A DNA stretch of 36,320 nt from Salinispora pacifica CNR114 (GCF_000514775.1 NZ_AZWO01000044.1:1-36320); one strand, 5' to 3'; positions 24,695-33,059 are shown, counted from the first letter of the stretch. Notes: generated from the sequence alone by a model not told the origin. Program-made: numbers and translations.

Positions 24695-24784
24695 GGTGGT
24701 GTGTCCGAGTGGCCTAAGGAGCACGCCTCGAAAGCGTGTGAGGGTTTACGCCCTCCGCGGGTTCAAATCCCGCCACCACCGCCA
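24695..24784 (+). tRNA. tRNA-Ser (anticodon CGA)
   Basis: A type II tRNA of about 87 bases plus encoded CCA (24782-24784). The acceptor arms GGTGGTG (24695-24701) and CACCACC (24774-24780) pair fully. The anticodon stem is CACGC/GCGTG with loop CTCGAAA, giving anticodon CGA at 24729-24731 for codon UCG. A long variable arm (GAGGGTTTACGCCCTC) and the T-loop GTTCAAATC are present. No duplicated 3' end or integrase is seen nearby. Confidence 0.96.
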
Positions 24785-24797
24785 GTGACAGGTGAAG

Positions 24798-24833
24798 CGC
24801 CCGGTCGGTCCGGAAAGACCAGCCGGGCGTTTC
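24798..24833 (+). terminator. tRNA-Ser terminator
   Basis: Stem CGCCCGG (24798-24804) with CCGGGCG (24823-24829), extended inside by GGTC/GACC, followed by TTT. It starts 14 bases after the tRNA CCA. Confidence 0.85.
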
Positions 24834-24872
24834 GCTATCCCAGGATCGTCTCAGTTGTGGTCGTCGTCTGGG

Positions 24873-25889
24873 TCAGGGCCGGCGGGCCACCACCGCGCCG
24901 TTCGCGCCGGGCGCGTCGAAAGCCACGACCCGGGCGTCCACGAAGCCGGCGTCGCCGAGCCAGGTGACGTACTCGGCACCGGAGTAGTTCTTGCCGCCCT
25001 CGGTTTCGACGAGCATGTTCATCCCCATCAGGGCGGCCTCCGGTGGGCCGGTGCGTTCGTCGTTGAGGAGCAGTTCGGAGATGACGATCGCGCCACCGGA
25101 GGGGAGCGCGGCGTGGCACCGGGCCAGTAGCGCCCGGTTGGTCGCTTCGTCCCAGTCGTGCAGGATCATGCTGAGCAGGATCACGTCGTGCCCGTCCGGC
25201 AGGGCCGGGTCGGCGAGGAAGTCGCCGGCGACCGCGCCGACTCGACCGGTCAGGCCCGCCTCGGCGATCCGCTCCTCGGCCCGGACGCAGACGTGCGGTA
25301 GGTCCAGGATCGTGGCCTGGAGCTGTGGCAGTCGCTGGCAGAGCTCGATCGGGAAGGCCCCGGCACCGCCACCGACGTCGAGCAGCCGGCGGTGGGCGCC
25401 GAAGTCGTACGCGTCGGCCAGCGCGCGGGCGGTGAAGCGGGAGGTGGAGAACATGGCGTCCCAGAACTCGGCCACCATTGCCGGATCAGTGGTGTCGAAC
25501 ATGGACCCTTGTTGTTGCGGATCCCAGGTCAGTGGGCGGTTACCGCGCAGCGCCTCGCCGATGCGGTGCCAGGGCAGGTAGGTGCGCAGGTCGGAGTAGC
25601 GGACCTGGGCACCGAAGTAGTACGGCCGCCCTTCCACCAGGAACTGCTCGGCCAGCTCGGAGTTGCGGTAGCCGGTGCCGGCTTTCTCCAGCAGCCCCAG
25701 GGATGCGCTGGCGGCCAGCAACAGGTCGGCCGGGCGTTCGTCCATCCCGAACTCGGCGGCGGCTTCGGTCACGGTGATGGTCCGTCCGCCGGCCAGGCGG
25801 GTGAACAGTCCGAACTCGACACCGACGGCGAGGGTCTTGAAGCCCCAGACGCCGGCTACGAGTTGCATCAGGGGAGTAGGGGTGATCAT
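24873..25889 (-). CDS. SAM-dependent O-methyltransferase (COMT/hydroxyindole type)
   Basis: A 338-residue protein with an N-terminal winged-helix dimerisation domain and a C-terminal methyltransferase domain. The SAM-binding glycine motif is LLDVGGGAGAFP. MILHDWDE contains the likely catalytic histidine of the COMT-like family, and GGAIVISELLL follows. Such enzymes methylate hydroxyl groups of small aromatic or polyketide compounds; the substrate is unknown and no biosynthetic cluster surrounds it. The ATG at 25889 fits the family N-terminus, but neither it nor the upstream ATG at 25955 has a clear ribosome site. Confidence 0.87.
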   Translation of the reverse strand: MITPTPLMQLVAGVWGFKTLAVGVEFGLFTRLAGGRTITVTEAAAEFGMDERPADLLLAASASLGLLEKAGTGYRNSELAEQFLVEGRPYYFGAQVRYSDLRTYLPWHRIGEALRGNRPLTWDPQQQGSMFDTTDPAMVAEFWDAMFSTSRFTARALADAYDFGAHRRLLDVGGGAGAFPIELCQRLPQLQATILDLPHVCVRAEERIAEAGLTGRVGAVAGDFLADPALPDGHDVILLSMILHDWDEATNRALLARCHAALPSGGAIVISELLLNDERTGPPEAALMGMNMLVETEGGKNYSGAEYVTWLGDAGFVDARVVAFDAPGANGAVVARRP

Positions 25890-26025
25890 TAGGAGATAAG
25901 AACACGAAGCGGTTCGCGGCCGTGGGTCGGCACCGGAGTCGACGATGGCGAACATGTCGGTGTCGAGTCGTCGCGCGGCGGTGCGCGAGGTCGGCGAGGT
26001 GGCGGAGGTGCGTCACGCTAGTAGC

Positions 26026-26406
26026 ATGATGCGCTTCGTCCTGAACGTGCTGTGGCTCATCTTCGGCGGCGGAATCGTGCTGGCCTTCGGCTACCTCGTC
26101 GCCGCGTTGATCTGCTTCGTCCTCGTCATCACCATCCCGTTCGGGGTCGCCTCGCTGCGGCTGGCTTCGTACTCGCTGTGGCCCTTCGGCCGCACCCTGG
26201 TCACCAAGCCGGGGGCCGGCATCGCCTCCGGGCTGGCGAACGTGCTCTGGGTGCTGTTGGCCGGCTGGTGGCTCGCGCTGTCGCACCTGATCGCCGGGGT
26301 GTCGCTCTGTGTCACGATCATCGGCATTCCGTTCGGCATCGCCAACTTCAAGCTCGTACCGGCGGCATTCTGGCCGCTCGGCCAGGAGGTCATCGAGGTC
26401 CGCTGA
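26026..26406 (+). CDS. YccF domain-containing membrane protein
   Basis: A 126-residue membrane protein made of two YccF repeats, each with a hydrophobic segment followed by a conserved ITIPFGVASLRLA or IIGIPFGIANFKL motif. Function unknown. ATGs at 26026 and 26029 are both possible starts, with no good ribosome site nearby. The frame upstream to 25945 is not supported. Its end overlaps the convergent next gene by 17 bases. Confidence 0.85.
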   Translation: MMRFVLNVLWLIFGGGIVLAFGYLVAALICFVLVITIPFGVASLRLASYSLWPFGRTLVTKPGAGIASGLANVLWVLLAGWWLALSHLIAGVSLCVTIIGIPFGIANFKLVPAAFWPLGQEVIEVR

Positions 26407-27025
26407 ACCGAAGCCCGCCTGGCTCGCCGGACCGAAACCCGCCTGGCTCGGGGCGCTGGCTGGCCTCGGCTTCGCGCCGTTCCCACTCCTCCACCAACTC
26501 GTCCCAGTAGTCGGCCCCCAACCCCCGCCGCCCGTGCGCCAGCCAGCCGGCGGTGTTCCGCTCCACGTGCAGCCCAAGCTCGGCGAAGAGGTCAACCCAC
26601 GGCCCCGGCTCCACCCCCACCTCGACCAGCGCGGCGTTGATCGGCCACCGCCCCCGCGGTCCGTCGAACGCCGAGTCGAAGCGCGGTCCCCAGATTCGTT
26701 GCCCACCGAGCCACACCGCCGCCGCCTGGTGGCCGACGCCACCGGCGAACTCCGCCTCGACGTACGCCACCGGCCCCTGCCGCGACCAGTCGGCCAGCGT
26801 CTCGGTCAGCGCGGTGGAGAGAACTAGCGTGAATGGGCGCTCCGGGGTGGGCTCCTCGACGGCGTAGTCGAGTGGCGCCCCGGTCAGCTCCTCGACCAGT
26901 TGTGAGGTCACCGGCAGTAGGGCGAACTCCTGCCGCAGGTTGCCGAGGACCGCGTGATCCAGCCCCCGGGTCTCCCCGTGCAGCAACCCGACGTCCGCGA
27001 TGATCGCGCTGAGCTGGTAACTCAT
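26390..27025 (-). CDS. Conserved-looking protein of unknown function
   Basis: A 211-residue soluble protein that I do not recognise. It starts MSYQLSAIIADVGLLHGE and contains a stretch (SAFDGPRGRWPINAALVEVGVEPG) followed by an acidic helical region (WDELVEEWERREAE). Its C-terminal tail carries a short FRSGEPGGLRF repeat-like end. Composition and codon use fit the neighbours and no signal peptide is seen, so it is probably a real cytoplasmic protein. The ATG at 27025 matches the change to protein-like sequence; the frame upstream to 27232 is discarded. A DnaA-box-like sequence abuts the start codon. Confidence 0.7.
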   Translation of the reverse strand: MSYQLSAIIADVGLLHGETRGLDHAVLGNLRQEFALLPVTSQLVEELTGAPLDYAVEEPTPERPFTLVLSTALTETLADWSRQGPVAYVEAEFAGGVGHQAAAVWLGGQRIWGPRFDSAFDGPRGRWPINAALVEVGVEPGPWVDLFAELGLHVERNTAGWLAHGRRGLGADYWDELVEEWERREAEASQRPEPGGFRSGEPGGLRFSGPR

Positions 27026-27046
27026 TTGTCCACAGGCTGTGGATGA
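27026..27046. promoter_or_regulatory. Inverted DnaA-box-like pair upstream of the unknown gene
   Basis: TTGTCCACA (27026-27034), identical to the high-GC actinobacterial DnaA box as I recall it, faces TGTGGATGA (27038-27046), one mismatch from the inverted general consensus TGTGGATAA. Together they form the palindrome CCACAG G CTGTGG (27030-27042), immediately upstream of the ATG at 27025. Confidence 0.4.
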
Positions 27047-27122
27047 AACATGTGTACGAAAATCCCGGTCAGCTTCGCCTCCGCTGGTTGCCCAGTGCGC
27101 TGCACGCCCCCAGTATCCCTGC

Positions 27123-28340
27123 TCAGCTGGGGGCGGGCCGGGACACGACCCACCAGGCGGCGGTCGCCATGACCGCGACCAGGCCGCTGAAGATGAAGGG
27201 TGCTTCGATCCCGATCGTTGCCGTGAGTACACCGCCGAGCAGTGCGCCCGCGGCGGCGGCGCTGAAGCTCAGGGTGCGGCCGGCCGCGATCGTACGGCCG
27301 AGTAGTTCCCGTGGCACCAGTCGTTGTCGTAGCGACACGACCGTGACGTTGAGCACCGCGAACGAACCGCTCGTGACCACGATGACGAGGATCGCCGCCC
27401 ACAACTGGGTGGTCACGGCGAGTATCGCCGGGATGCCGGCGGTGATCGCCAGTGAGCAGGTGAGAATCATGCGGTGCCGGCGGCCCGCGACGAGTCGGTC
27501 AACGATGACCGAGCCGAGCAGGCCGCCGAGGGCGCCGGCGGCGAGCAGGATTCCGAAACCGGTCGCGCCGATGCCGAGGGGGCCCTCCGCGTACAGCACC
27601 AGGATCGCGAACCAGGCGCTGTCGGCGGCGGCGACCGCGGCGGTGACCAATGCGAGGGTTCGTAGCACCCGCTGGCCTGCCAGCCAGCGCAGACCCGCCA
27701 TCACACCGGGGCTGGCCTGCTTCGGCGCGTCCTGCGGTGGCCGGGCGGCGATGCTGATCGGCAGAGTCAGCAGGAGCATGACGGCCAGGGCGAGGGACGC
27801 CCCGTTCGCGGCGAAGGGTAGCGTGGCGCCGGCCACGAAGAGCGCGGCGCCGACCGGCGGGCCGACGAACTCGTTGCCGACGATCTCGCCGGCGACCAGC
27901 CTTCCGTTGGCGCGCTCAAGTAGCCGTTCGGGTACCAGGCCGGGAAGTGCCGTCTGCGCGGCCGTGTCGCGTACCGTCTCTCCGACCCCGAGCAGGAAGC
28001 TGGCCAGCAGGACCAGCGGCAGCGACGCCCAGTCCATCGCCACGGCTACCACCAGGACGCCCAGGACGACCACCCGGGCGGTGTCCGCCTGGGCGAGTAG
28101 CGCGCGAGGGCGGCGGCGGTCGGCCAGCGACCCGGCGAGGAGGCCGGTCACCAGCCACGGTAGGGACTGGGCCGCGGTTACCGCGGCCACCGCGATCGGG
28201 TTGGCGGTCAGCGACGCGGCGAGTAGGGGGAAGGCGGCCAGTCGGATGCCGTCACCGACGTTGGCGAGGGTGCTGGCGCTCCAGAACGTCCAGAAGGGCC
28301 GGCCCAACGGAACGGAATTGGTGACCATGACGGGCATCAT
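27123..28340 (-). CDS. MFS transporter (EntS/MFS_3-type exporter)
   Basis: A 405-residue protein with about 12 membrane helices in two halves. The loop between helices 2 and 3 has LAGSLADRRRPRALL, and the inter-half loop contains the charged RPPQDAPKQASPG. Resembles the MFS_3 group of siderophore or drug exporters; substrate unknown. The ATG at 28340 is 12 bases after a GGAGG; a second ATG at 28328 is possible. The APH-type kinase gene ends 49 bp upstream on the same strand, so the two may be co-transcribed. Confidence 0.88.
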   Translation of the reverse strand: MMPVMVTNSVPLGRPFWTFWSASTLANVGDGIRLAAFPLLAASLTANPIAVAAVTAAQSLPWLVTGLLAGSLADRRRPRALLAQADTARVVVLGVLVVAVAMDWASLPLVLLASFLLGVGETVRDTAAQTALPGLVPERLLERANGRLVAGEIVGNEFVGPPVGAALFVAGATLPFAANGASLALAVMLLLTLPISIAARPPQDAPKQASPGVMAGLRWLAGQRVLRTLALVTAAVAAADSAWFAILVLYAEGPLGIGATGFGILLAAGALGGLLGSVIVDRLVAGRRHRMILTCSLAITAGIPAILAVTTQLWAAILVIVVTSGSFAVLNVTVVSLRQRLVPRELLGRTIAAGRTLSFSAAAAGALLGGVLTATIGIEAPFIFSGLVAVMATAAWWVVSRPAPS

Positions 28341-28388
28341 CGCACCATCAGCGCCTCCGTTGGGGGCGCTGGATTGGCTCCGCAGCCC

Positions 28389-29315
28389 TCATCCTGGCCG
28401 TGATGCGCACACCGCGGCGGTGAGGCGGCGGAGGGCGGCGTGCGCCGGTGGGCCCCAGGAGGGCTTGCCGCCGGGGCGGCCGTGGACGCCGTTGTCGCCG
28501 ATGATGAGGCAACCGAGGGCGCGTGCTGCCGCCCATCCGCGGGCGCGGCGCAGGGTGGCGGGGTCGGGGGTCGGCTCGTACGCCGCGTGGAGGTGGTCGA
28601 TGCCCTCGGGCAGCAGCAGCCACCCGGCGGCGAGGTCATAGGCGGGATCGCCGGTGCACAGGTCACCGAAGTCGATCACTCCGCAGAGGGTGCCGTCGGC
28701 GGTGAGCACGTTTGCCGGGTGTAGGTCGGCGTGTAGCCAGAGCGGTGGGCCGGTCCAGGGCGGAGCGGCAACCGCGTCCTGCCAGATGGCGCGAAGTGCG
28801 TCCGGCTCGTCGATCAGCCCACGTTCGGTGGCGGCGGCGAGCGCCTCGGCGAACTGCTCGGATTGGTCCACCAGCGGCCCACCCCGGTCCCGGCCGGCAG
28901 GTGCCCCGCTGGGGGCGGGTTGGTGCAGCGCCGTCAGGAAGGTCGCTAGCGACCTGGCTGCGTCGAGGGGGCGTGTGACCGGGGCCTGGTCGGCGGGGGC
29001 GCCCGGAATCCAGGTGGTGATGAGCCAGGACCGGGGAAACCGTTCGGAGGGTACGCCGAGTCGTTGCGGGACGGGGACCGGCAACGGTAGGTGTGGGGCC
29101 AGAGTGGGTACCCAGGCGTGTTCCTTGGGTAGCAGCACGTCCGCGAACGCCGTGGCCCACGGAAGCCGGACGGTCAGGTCGTCACCGAGCCGCCACAGTT
29201 GGTTGTCCCATCCCCGCGCACCGAGCCGGATGGGGCGTTCGGCGAGGTCGGGGTGCTGGTCGCGGACCAACTCCCGGACCAACTCCGCGGTGATCTCATG
29301 ATCGACGTGGGTCAT
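28389..29315 (-). CDS. Aminoglycoside phosphotransferase (APH) family kinase
   Basis: A 308-residue protein kinase-like phosphotransferase. The catalytic Brenner motif HADLHPANVL and the metal-binding DFGD (VIDFGDLCTGDPAYDLA) are intact, as is a typical N-lobe (LGARGWDNQLWRLGDDLTVRLP). The family phosphorylates antibiotics or small metabolites; the true substrate is unknown. Starts at the ATG 29315 (TTG at 29324 possible). Adjacent to an MFS exporter, a pairing that could serve self-resistance, though this is only inference. Confidence 0.9.
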   Translation of the reverse strand: MTHVDHEITAELVRELVRDQHPDLAERPIRLGARGWDNQLWRLGDDLTVRLPWATAFADVLLPKEHAWVPTLAPHLPLPVPVPQRLGVPSERFPRSWLITTWIPGAPADQAPVTRPLDAARSLATFLTALHQPAPSGAPAGRDRGGPLVDQSEQFAEALAAATERGLIDEPDALRAIWQDAVAAPPWTGPPLWLHADLHPANVLTADGTLCGVIDFGDLCTGDPAYDLAAGWLLLPEGIDHLHAAYEPTPDPATLRRARGWAAARALGCLIIGDNGVHGRPGGKPSWGPPAHAALRRLTAAVCASRPG

Positions 29316-29334
29316 GCGGAGCAATGTATCCGTT

Positions 29335-29359
29335 GCCGGGCCCTCCGAGGGGGCCCGGC
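29335..29359 (-). terminator. Hairpin after the beta-helix gene
   Basis: Perfect 9-bp inverted repeat (29335-29343 with 29351-29359, 7-base loop), 12 bases beyond the beta-helix stop codon on the minus strand and upstream of the APH gene. No T-run follows. Confidence 0.7.
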
Positions 29360-29371
29360 CTATTCGGCCTG

Positions 29372-30784
29372 CTAACCGGCGCAGCCGGGAACCTCGACGC
29401 AGTTGTTCGGTCGATTCTTGACCACGACGGTGCCGGTCGTGGTGTTCAGGTTCACCGTGCCGCCCACCTCGTTGTAGATGCCGCCACCGTCGGCGCCGGC
29501 GATATTTTTGGCGACCGTGGTGGTGTAGAGGGTCACGGTTCCGATGTCCTCGTTGTAGATGCCACCACCCTGGCTGCCGGCCTGGTTGCCGAAGACCTTC
29601 GTGTTTCGTAGCACCAGATCGGAGGTGTTGTAGATGCCGCCGCCCTCGACGCTGGTGTTGTTGTTCTTGATAACACTGTCCTCAACGACGACGGATGCGC
29701 CGTCGTCCACCCCCAGGCCGCCGGCGATTACGGTCTGGGACACGTTGTCGGCGATGGTGACCGAACGGAGCGTTACCTCTGTGCGGAGGCCCGCGAGGAT
29801 GCCGCCGACCACCATGGTGGAGCTGTTGCCCAGAACGCTGCTTTCCGTGACCGTGGCGGTGCCGCTTTCGACAAAGAGACCGCCGGTGGATTCCTGGGCG
29901 CGATTTTTGGCGATGCTGCTGTGTTCGATCAGAACAGTTCCCGTGCTGGTGGCCCCGGCTCCCACCAGGGCGGTGTTGGCGTGGATGCCGGATTTACTGA
30001 TATTGAGTAGGCCGGAATTTATGATGCCTCCGCCGGAAGAGCCAGCGGTATTGCGGCTGACCTTGGAGGATCGGAGGTGGGTGGTGCCGTTGTTGGCGAT
30101 GCCGCCACCCGCGTCGCTGGCGATGTTGCGGGTGATGGTGCTGTGATTAGCAGTCAACGCTCCCCCCGCGTCCACCGATATGCCAGCGCCGTCAGTGCCA
30201 GCGCCGGTGGTCTGGCCGCCGGTGATCGTCAGCTGGTTGAGGGTGAGGTCACCGCCGGTGTTGACGTTGAGGATGCGGAACTGGTCAACCGCAGCGGCGC
30301 GTTCGATGGTGGTGCTCTTACTCCCGTTGAGGGTGATCGGGCTGGTGATGGCGGGTAGGCCGGCGCCGTCGATGTTCGCGGTCAGCAGGTAGGTGCAGTT
30401 TCGGGCGAGGTCGAGCACACCCCCACCGCGGGCGTTGGCCAAGGTGATCGCAGCGATCAGGGCATCCGCGTCGCAGGGGACCGGTACGCCCGGTGACCTC
30501 CCGCTTTTCTTTCCCGGGTCGTCCCTGCTCTGGTCGTTGGGTTTGCCGCCGTCGAGTTGGCCGCGGTGCTCGTCGGTGGCGGGCCGGTCGGCGACGGCGG
30601 GGCGGGTGCGTCCGACCGCAGCGGCGGCCGGGGTGGCGGCGACGCCGACGGTGGTGAGGGCCAGGCCCGTCACTCCGACAGCCCACCACCGGGACCGCCC
30701 CCGGCGTCCACCAGATCGAGCCGGGTCGGGCTGGTGGGTGTGCTCCTGATGGCTCATCGCAGTCTCGGTGTCCTTCCCCGTCAT
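29372..30784 (-). CDS. Secreted right-handed parallel beta-helix repeat protein
   Basis: A 470-residue exported protein. The N-terminus is basic (RRGRSRWW) with a hydrophobic signal segment and an AAAA-AVG-like cleavage site near residue 56. After a hydrophilic linker (~57-105), the rest is a ladder of ~22-30-residue repeats such as SxITxNxAxxxGGGIxNxG (PbH1/polymorphic-repeat type), ending NNCVEVPGC with two cysteines that may form a disulphide. No catalytic motif is visible, so binding or adhesion is as likely as polysaccharide cleavage. A closely related paralog ends at 35274 on the same strand. The start could also be the ATG at 30757. Confidence 0.87.
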   Translation of the reverse strand: MTGKDTETAMSHQEHTHQPDPARSGGRRGRSRWWAVGVTGLALTTVGVAATPAAAAVGRTRPAVADRPATDEHRGQLDGGKPNDQSRDDPGKKSGRSPGVPVPCDADALIAAITLANARGGGVLDLARNCTYLLTANIDGAGLPAITSPITLNGSKSTTIERAAAVDQFRILNVNTGGDLTLNQLTITGGQTTGAGTDGAGISVDAGGALTANHSTITRNIASDAGGGIANNGTTHLRSSKVSRNTAGSSGGGIINSGLLNISKSGIHANTALVGAGATSTGTVLIEHSSIAKNRAQESTGGLFVESGTATVTESSVLGNSSTMVVGGILAGLRTEVTLRSVTIADNVSQTVIAGGLGVDDGASVVVEDSVIKNNNTSVEGGGIYNTSDLVLRNTKVFGNQAGSQGGGIYNEDIGTVTLYTTTVAKNIAGADGGGIYNEVGGTVNLNTTTGTVVVKNRPNNCVEVPGCAG

Positions 30785-30953
30785 GGACGAGAAGCCACCA
30801 AACCCCGGGGCTGGCCGGGTGACGCTCCTCGGCTACCAGGCCGGTGGTAGCAGCCACCTCCGAGTTAAACCCGGCGCAGACCCCATAAGGACATGAATGC
30901 GAAAAATATGCCCAAACCGCTCAAAAGTGTCTTGTGGGGTAAGGCGTCGCCGT

Positions 30954-30987
30954 GCGTCCCAGCGGGCGGTAACGCCGGCTGGGACGC
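30954..30987 (-). terminator. Terminator of the methyltransferase gene
   Basis: A perfect 10-bp stem (30954-30963 with 30978-30987), with an inner GGCG/CGCC pair, begins at the stop codon of the methyltransferase gene. Confidence 0.75.
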
Positions 30988-31697
30988 TACCGCCCCGGGG
31001 CTGGCAGCGCCCGGATCGCGAGGAACCCGATCGGCTCCCGCAACAGCCGTTCGTAGCGGTCTCGATCGATCAGCGCCGCCTCGGCGGTCGGCCGTGGCTC
31101 CAACAGCCGCTCGATCAGAAAGCCCGCCTCATGTAGCTCTTCGCAGGTCCGTTCCAGGGGGGCCAGCCAATAGCGCACCTGCCAGCCCCGGCTCCAGGTC
31201 TCTTCGATAACGCGCACGTCGAAGTAGCTGCCACCGTGCCGAAGCCAGTCACCGGTGGGGTGTAGCCGGGACAGCACGAGCGCGCCGTCCGGCCGCAACA
31301 CCCGCCGCAACTCCCGCAGCGTCGAGGTCCGGTCATCGACATACTCCAGCCCGAGCGCGAACAAGACCAGGTCAACCGAGGCATCCGGCAGCCAGTGCAG
31401 CCGGTCAGCAAGACCATGTACGTGGAAGACGCCGGCGGGGACGCGCTCTCGACACAACTGGACCATGCGCGGACTCTGGTCCAACCCGATCACCCGGGCA
31501 CCCCGGGCGGCCAACTCCTCGGCGTAGAGCCCGGGACCACAGGCCGCATCCAGCACCGTGCGCCCAGCGACCGCACCGAGCAGCCGCAGACAGGTCGGCC
31601 GGTCGTAGTGAGCGTTGTAGAGGCCCTCGCGGGCGTGCTCCAAGAACTCGTCGGCGAACGCGTCGTACTGCGGTCCCGGTCCCACGGCGTCGGTCAT
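30987..31697 (-). CDS. Class I SAM-dependent methyltransferase
   Basis: A 236-residue soluble methyltransferase. Motif I is VLDAACGPGLYAEEL, followed by RVIGLDQSPRMV (acidic residue after strand 2), SVDLVLFALGLEYVDD and LRELRRVLRPDGALVLS, the Methyltransf_11 pattern. The C-terminal third (WSRGWQVRYWLAPLERT) is less typical and probably sets substrate choice. Substrate unknown. ATG at 31697. Confidence 0.9.
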   Translation of the reverse strand: MTDAVGPGPQYDAFADEFLEHAREGLYNAHYDRPTCLRLLGAVAGRTVLDAACGPGLYAEELAARGARVIGLDQSPRMVQLCRERVPAGVFHVHGLADRLHWLPDASVDLVLFALGLEYVDDRTSTLRELRRVLRPDGALVLSRLHPTGDWLRHGGSYFDVRVIEETWSRGWQVRYWLAPLERTCEELHEAGFLIERLLEPRPTAEAALIDRDRYERLLREPIGFLAIRALPAPGR

Positions 31698-31739
31698 GTA
31701 GCCAGTTCTACGCGCAGCGGCGCCAGCTATCCATGGGTT

Positions 31740-32090
31740 TCACCGGTGATAGGCGAGGCTGACGGTGAGCGCGGCGAGAGCGACCACGAAGAAGAGCGCC
31801 CAGGCGCCGAGCCGGAAATTGCCGGCCCGCACGTGTGCGCCCAGCGCACCGAGGAAGTACAGGACCAGACCGGCCGCCGCGAGGGTGCCCAGGACCGGCA
31901 CGACGAGCCCGGCCAGCAGGCCGAGCGCACCAGCGCCGAGGAGCACCCCCAGGGGCCGTACCCACGACCGGGGAACCCGGTTGCGGTCCGCCTCCCTCTT
32001 CGGATACTCGTGCCCGATCAGGTTGGCGACGGCGGCCGAACCGGTGAGGGCCGAGGCGAGCAGGGTCACGACAAGATACGTTGCGAACAT
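31740..32090 (-). CDS. DoxX family membrane protein
   Basis: A 116-residue protein with four hydrophobic helices in the DoxX layout (MFATYLVVTLLASALTGSAA, then LGVLLGAGALGLLAGL, and two more). DoxX proteins are linked to thiol/redox and membrane functions. The ATG at 32090 follows GGAGG at a 5-base spacing; the frame upstream to 32168 crosses the promoter and is not used. It lies 90 bp downstream of a sigma factor gene and has a matching ECF41-type promoter, so it is a likely target of that sigma factor. Confidence 0.85.
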   Translation of the reverse strand: MFATYLVVTLLASALTGSAAVANLIGHEYPKREADRNRVPRSWVRPLGVLLGAGALGLLAGLVVPVLGTLAAAGLVLYFLGALGAHVRAGNFRLGAWALFFVVALAALTVSLAYHR

Positions 32091-32134
32091 CGTTGCCTCC
32101 GGTGCGGGACAGGGACGTTGGTCAGTCGTTCCCG

Positions 32135-32161
32135 GACGAGACGGTGACCCGAGTTGTGACG
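32135..32161 (-). promoter_or_regulatory. ECF41-type promoter for doxX
   Basis: On the minus strand CGTCACA (32155-32161) is followed after exactly 16 bases by CGTC (32135-32138). The ECF41 consensus, as I recall it, is TGTCACA-N16-CGTC, so only one base differs. It is about 45 bp upstream of the doxX start codon and 20 bp past the sigma factor stop codon. Confidence 0.65.
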
Positions 32162-32180
32162 CGGCCACGAGTGAGCTGGG

Positions 32181-33059
32181 TCACCCGGTTGTCCCGGTCA
32201 GCTTCTGCGGGCTACTGACCACGTGGATGGTCTGGACCAGGCCCCTCACCAGGTGCAGGGTCATCACGAGCACGGTCTCTCCGTCGCAGCGGACCACCAC
32301 ACCGGGGCCACCGTTGACGGGTAGCACCCCGACCGTCGACCCGACCGGCTGCTGCCGGGAGAGCACGACGATGGCGCGGGCCACGCGGTCCGAACCGTGA
32401 ATCGGCCTGCGCGGCGCGCCCGTGAGGCCGCCGCCGTCGCTGACCATCGTCACGTCCGGGGCCAGCACGACGATCAGCGCGGCGATGTCACCACCGGAAC
32501 ATGCGGCCAGGAAGCGCTCGGTCACCTGCTGCCGGGTCGCCGGGTCGCTGTCATAGCGGCGGTGGCGGTTCTCCACCGCCTTCCGGGCCCGGTGCGCAAG
32601 CTGGCGTACCGCCGGCTCGCCGCGTCCCAGAAACCGCGCGATCTCGACGTACGGGTAGCCGAAGGCCTCCCTCAACACAAACACCGCACGTTCCAGTGGG
32701 GACAGCGCCTCCAGAACGAGCAGTAGTGCGGTGGAGACGGAATCGGCGAGGGTCACGTCGTCGGCGATGTCCGGTCGAGTGAGGACGGGTTCCGGCAGCC
32801 ACGGGCCGACGTACGCCTCCCGTCGTACCCGGGCGCTACGTAGTTCGTCGATCGCCAGCCGGATGGTCACCCGAACCAGGAACGCTTCGGGGTCCACGAC
32901 GGTGGCCGGATCGACCCGACTCCACCGCAGCCAGGTCTCCTGCACCACGTCCTCGGCTTCCTTGGCGCTGCCGAGCGTTCGGTACGCGACCGCGTACAAC
33001 AGGCCACGGTGCTTCACGAAGGACGACTCGTGCGGGGCCCCTGCCACTTCCTCAGCCAC
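32181..33059 (-). CDS. sigJ: ECF sigma factor, SigJ/ECF41 type with SnoaL-like C-terminal domain
   Basis: A 292-residue extracytoplasmic-function sigma factor. Region 2 (about 14-80) contains AEDVVQETWLRW; region 4 (about 117-162) has the helix-turn-helix segment YVEIARFLGRGEPAVRQLAHRA. The linker has WLPEP (87-91), and a C-terminal SnoaL-like domain (about 180-285) carries SDGGG (207-211). Both are hallmark motifs of the ECF41 group, in which the fused domain replaces an anti-sigma factor. The start is uncertain; GTG at 33059 is chosen because homology begins just after it, while an ATG at 33182 would add 41 residues. Confidence 0.9.
   Translation of the reverse strand: MAEEVAGAPHESSFVKHRGLLYAVAYRTLGSAKEAEDVVQETWLRWSRVDPATVVDPEAFLVRVTIRLAIDELRSARVRREAYVGPWLPEPVLTRPDIADDVTLADSVSTALLLVLEALSPLERAVFVLREAFGYPYVEIARFLGRGEPAVRQLAHRARKAVENRHRRYDSDPATRQQVTERFLAACSGGDIAALIVVLAPDVTMVSDGGGLTGAPRRPIHGSDRVARAIVVLSRQQPVGSTVGVLPVNGGPGVVVRCDGETVLVMTLHLVRGLVQTIHVVSSPQKLTGTTG

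Noticed and set aside
24695..24833. tRNA-Ser as an integration site
   Set aside because: No repeated tRNA 3' end, integrase or abrupt composition change follows it within the window.
24873..28340. O-methyltransferase, MFS and neighbours as a natural-product cluster
   Set aside because: No synthase, ligase or scaffold-forming enzyme nearby; genes lie on different strands with unrelated functions.
29500..30300. Repeat-rich DNA considered as a CRISPR-like array
   Set aside because: The repeats are degenerate, in frame and encode beta-helix rungs; there are no constant direct repeats with unique spacers.
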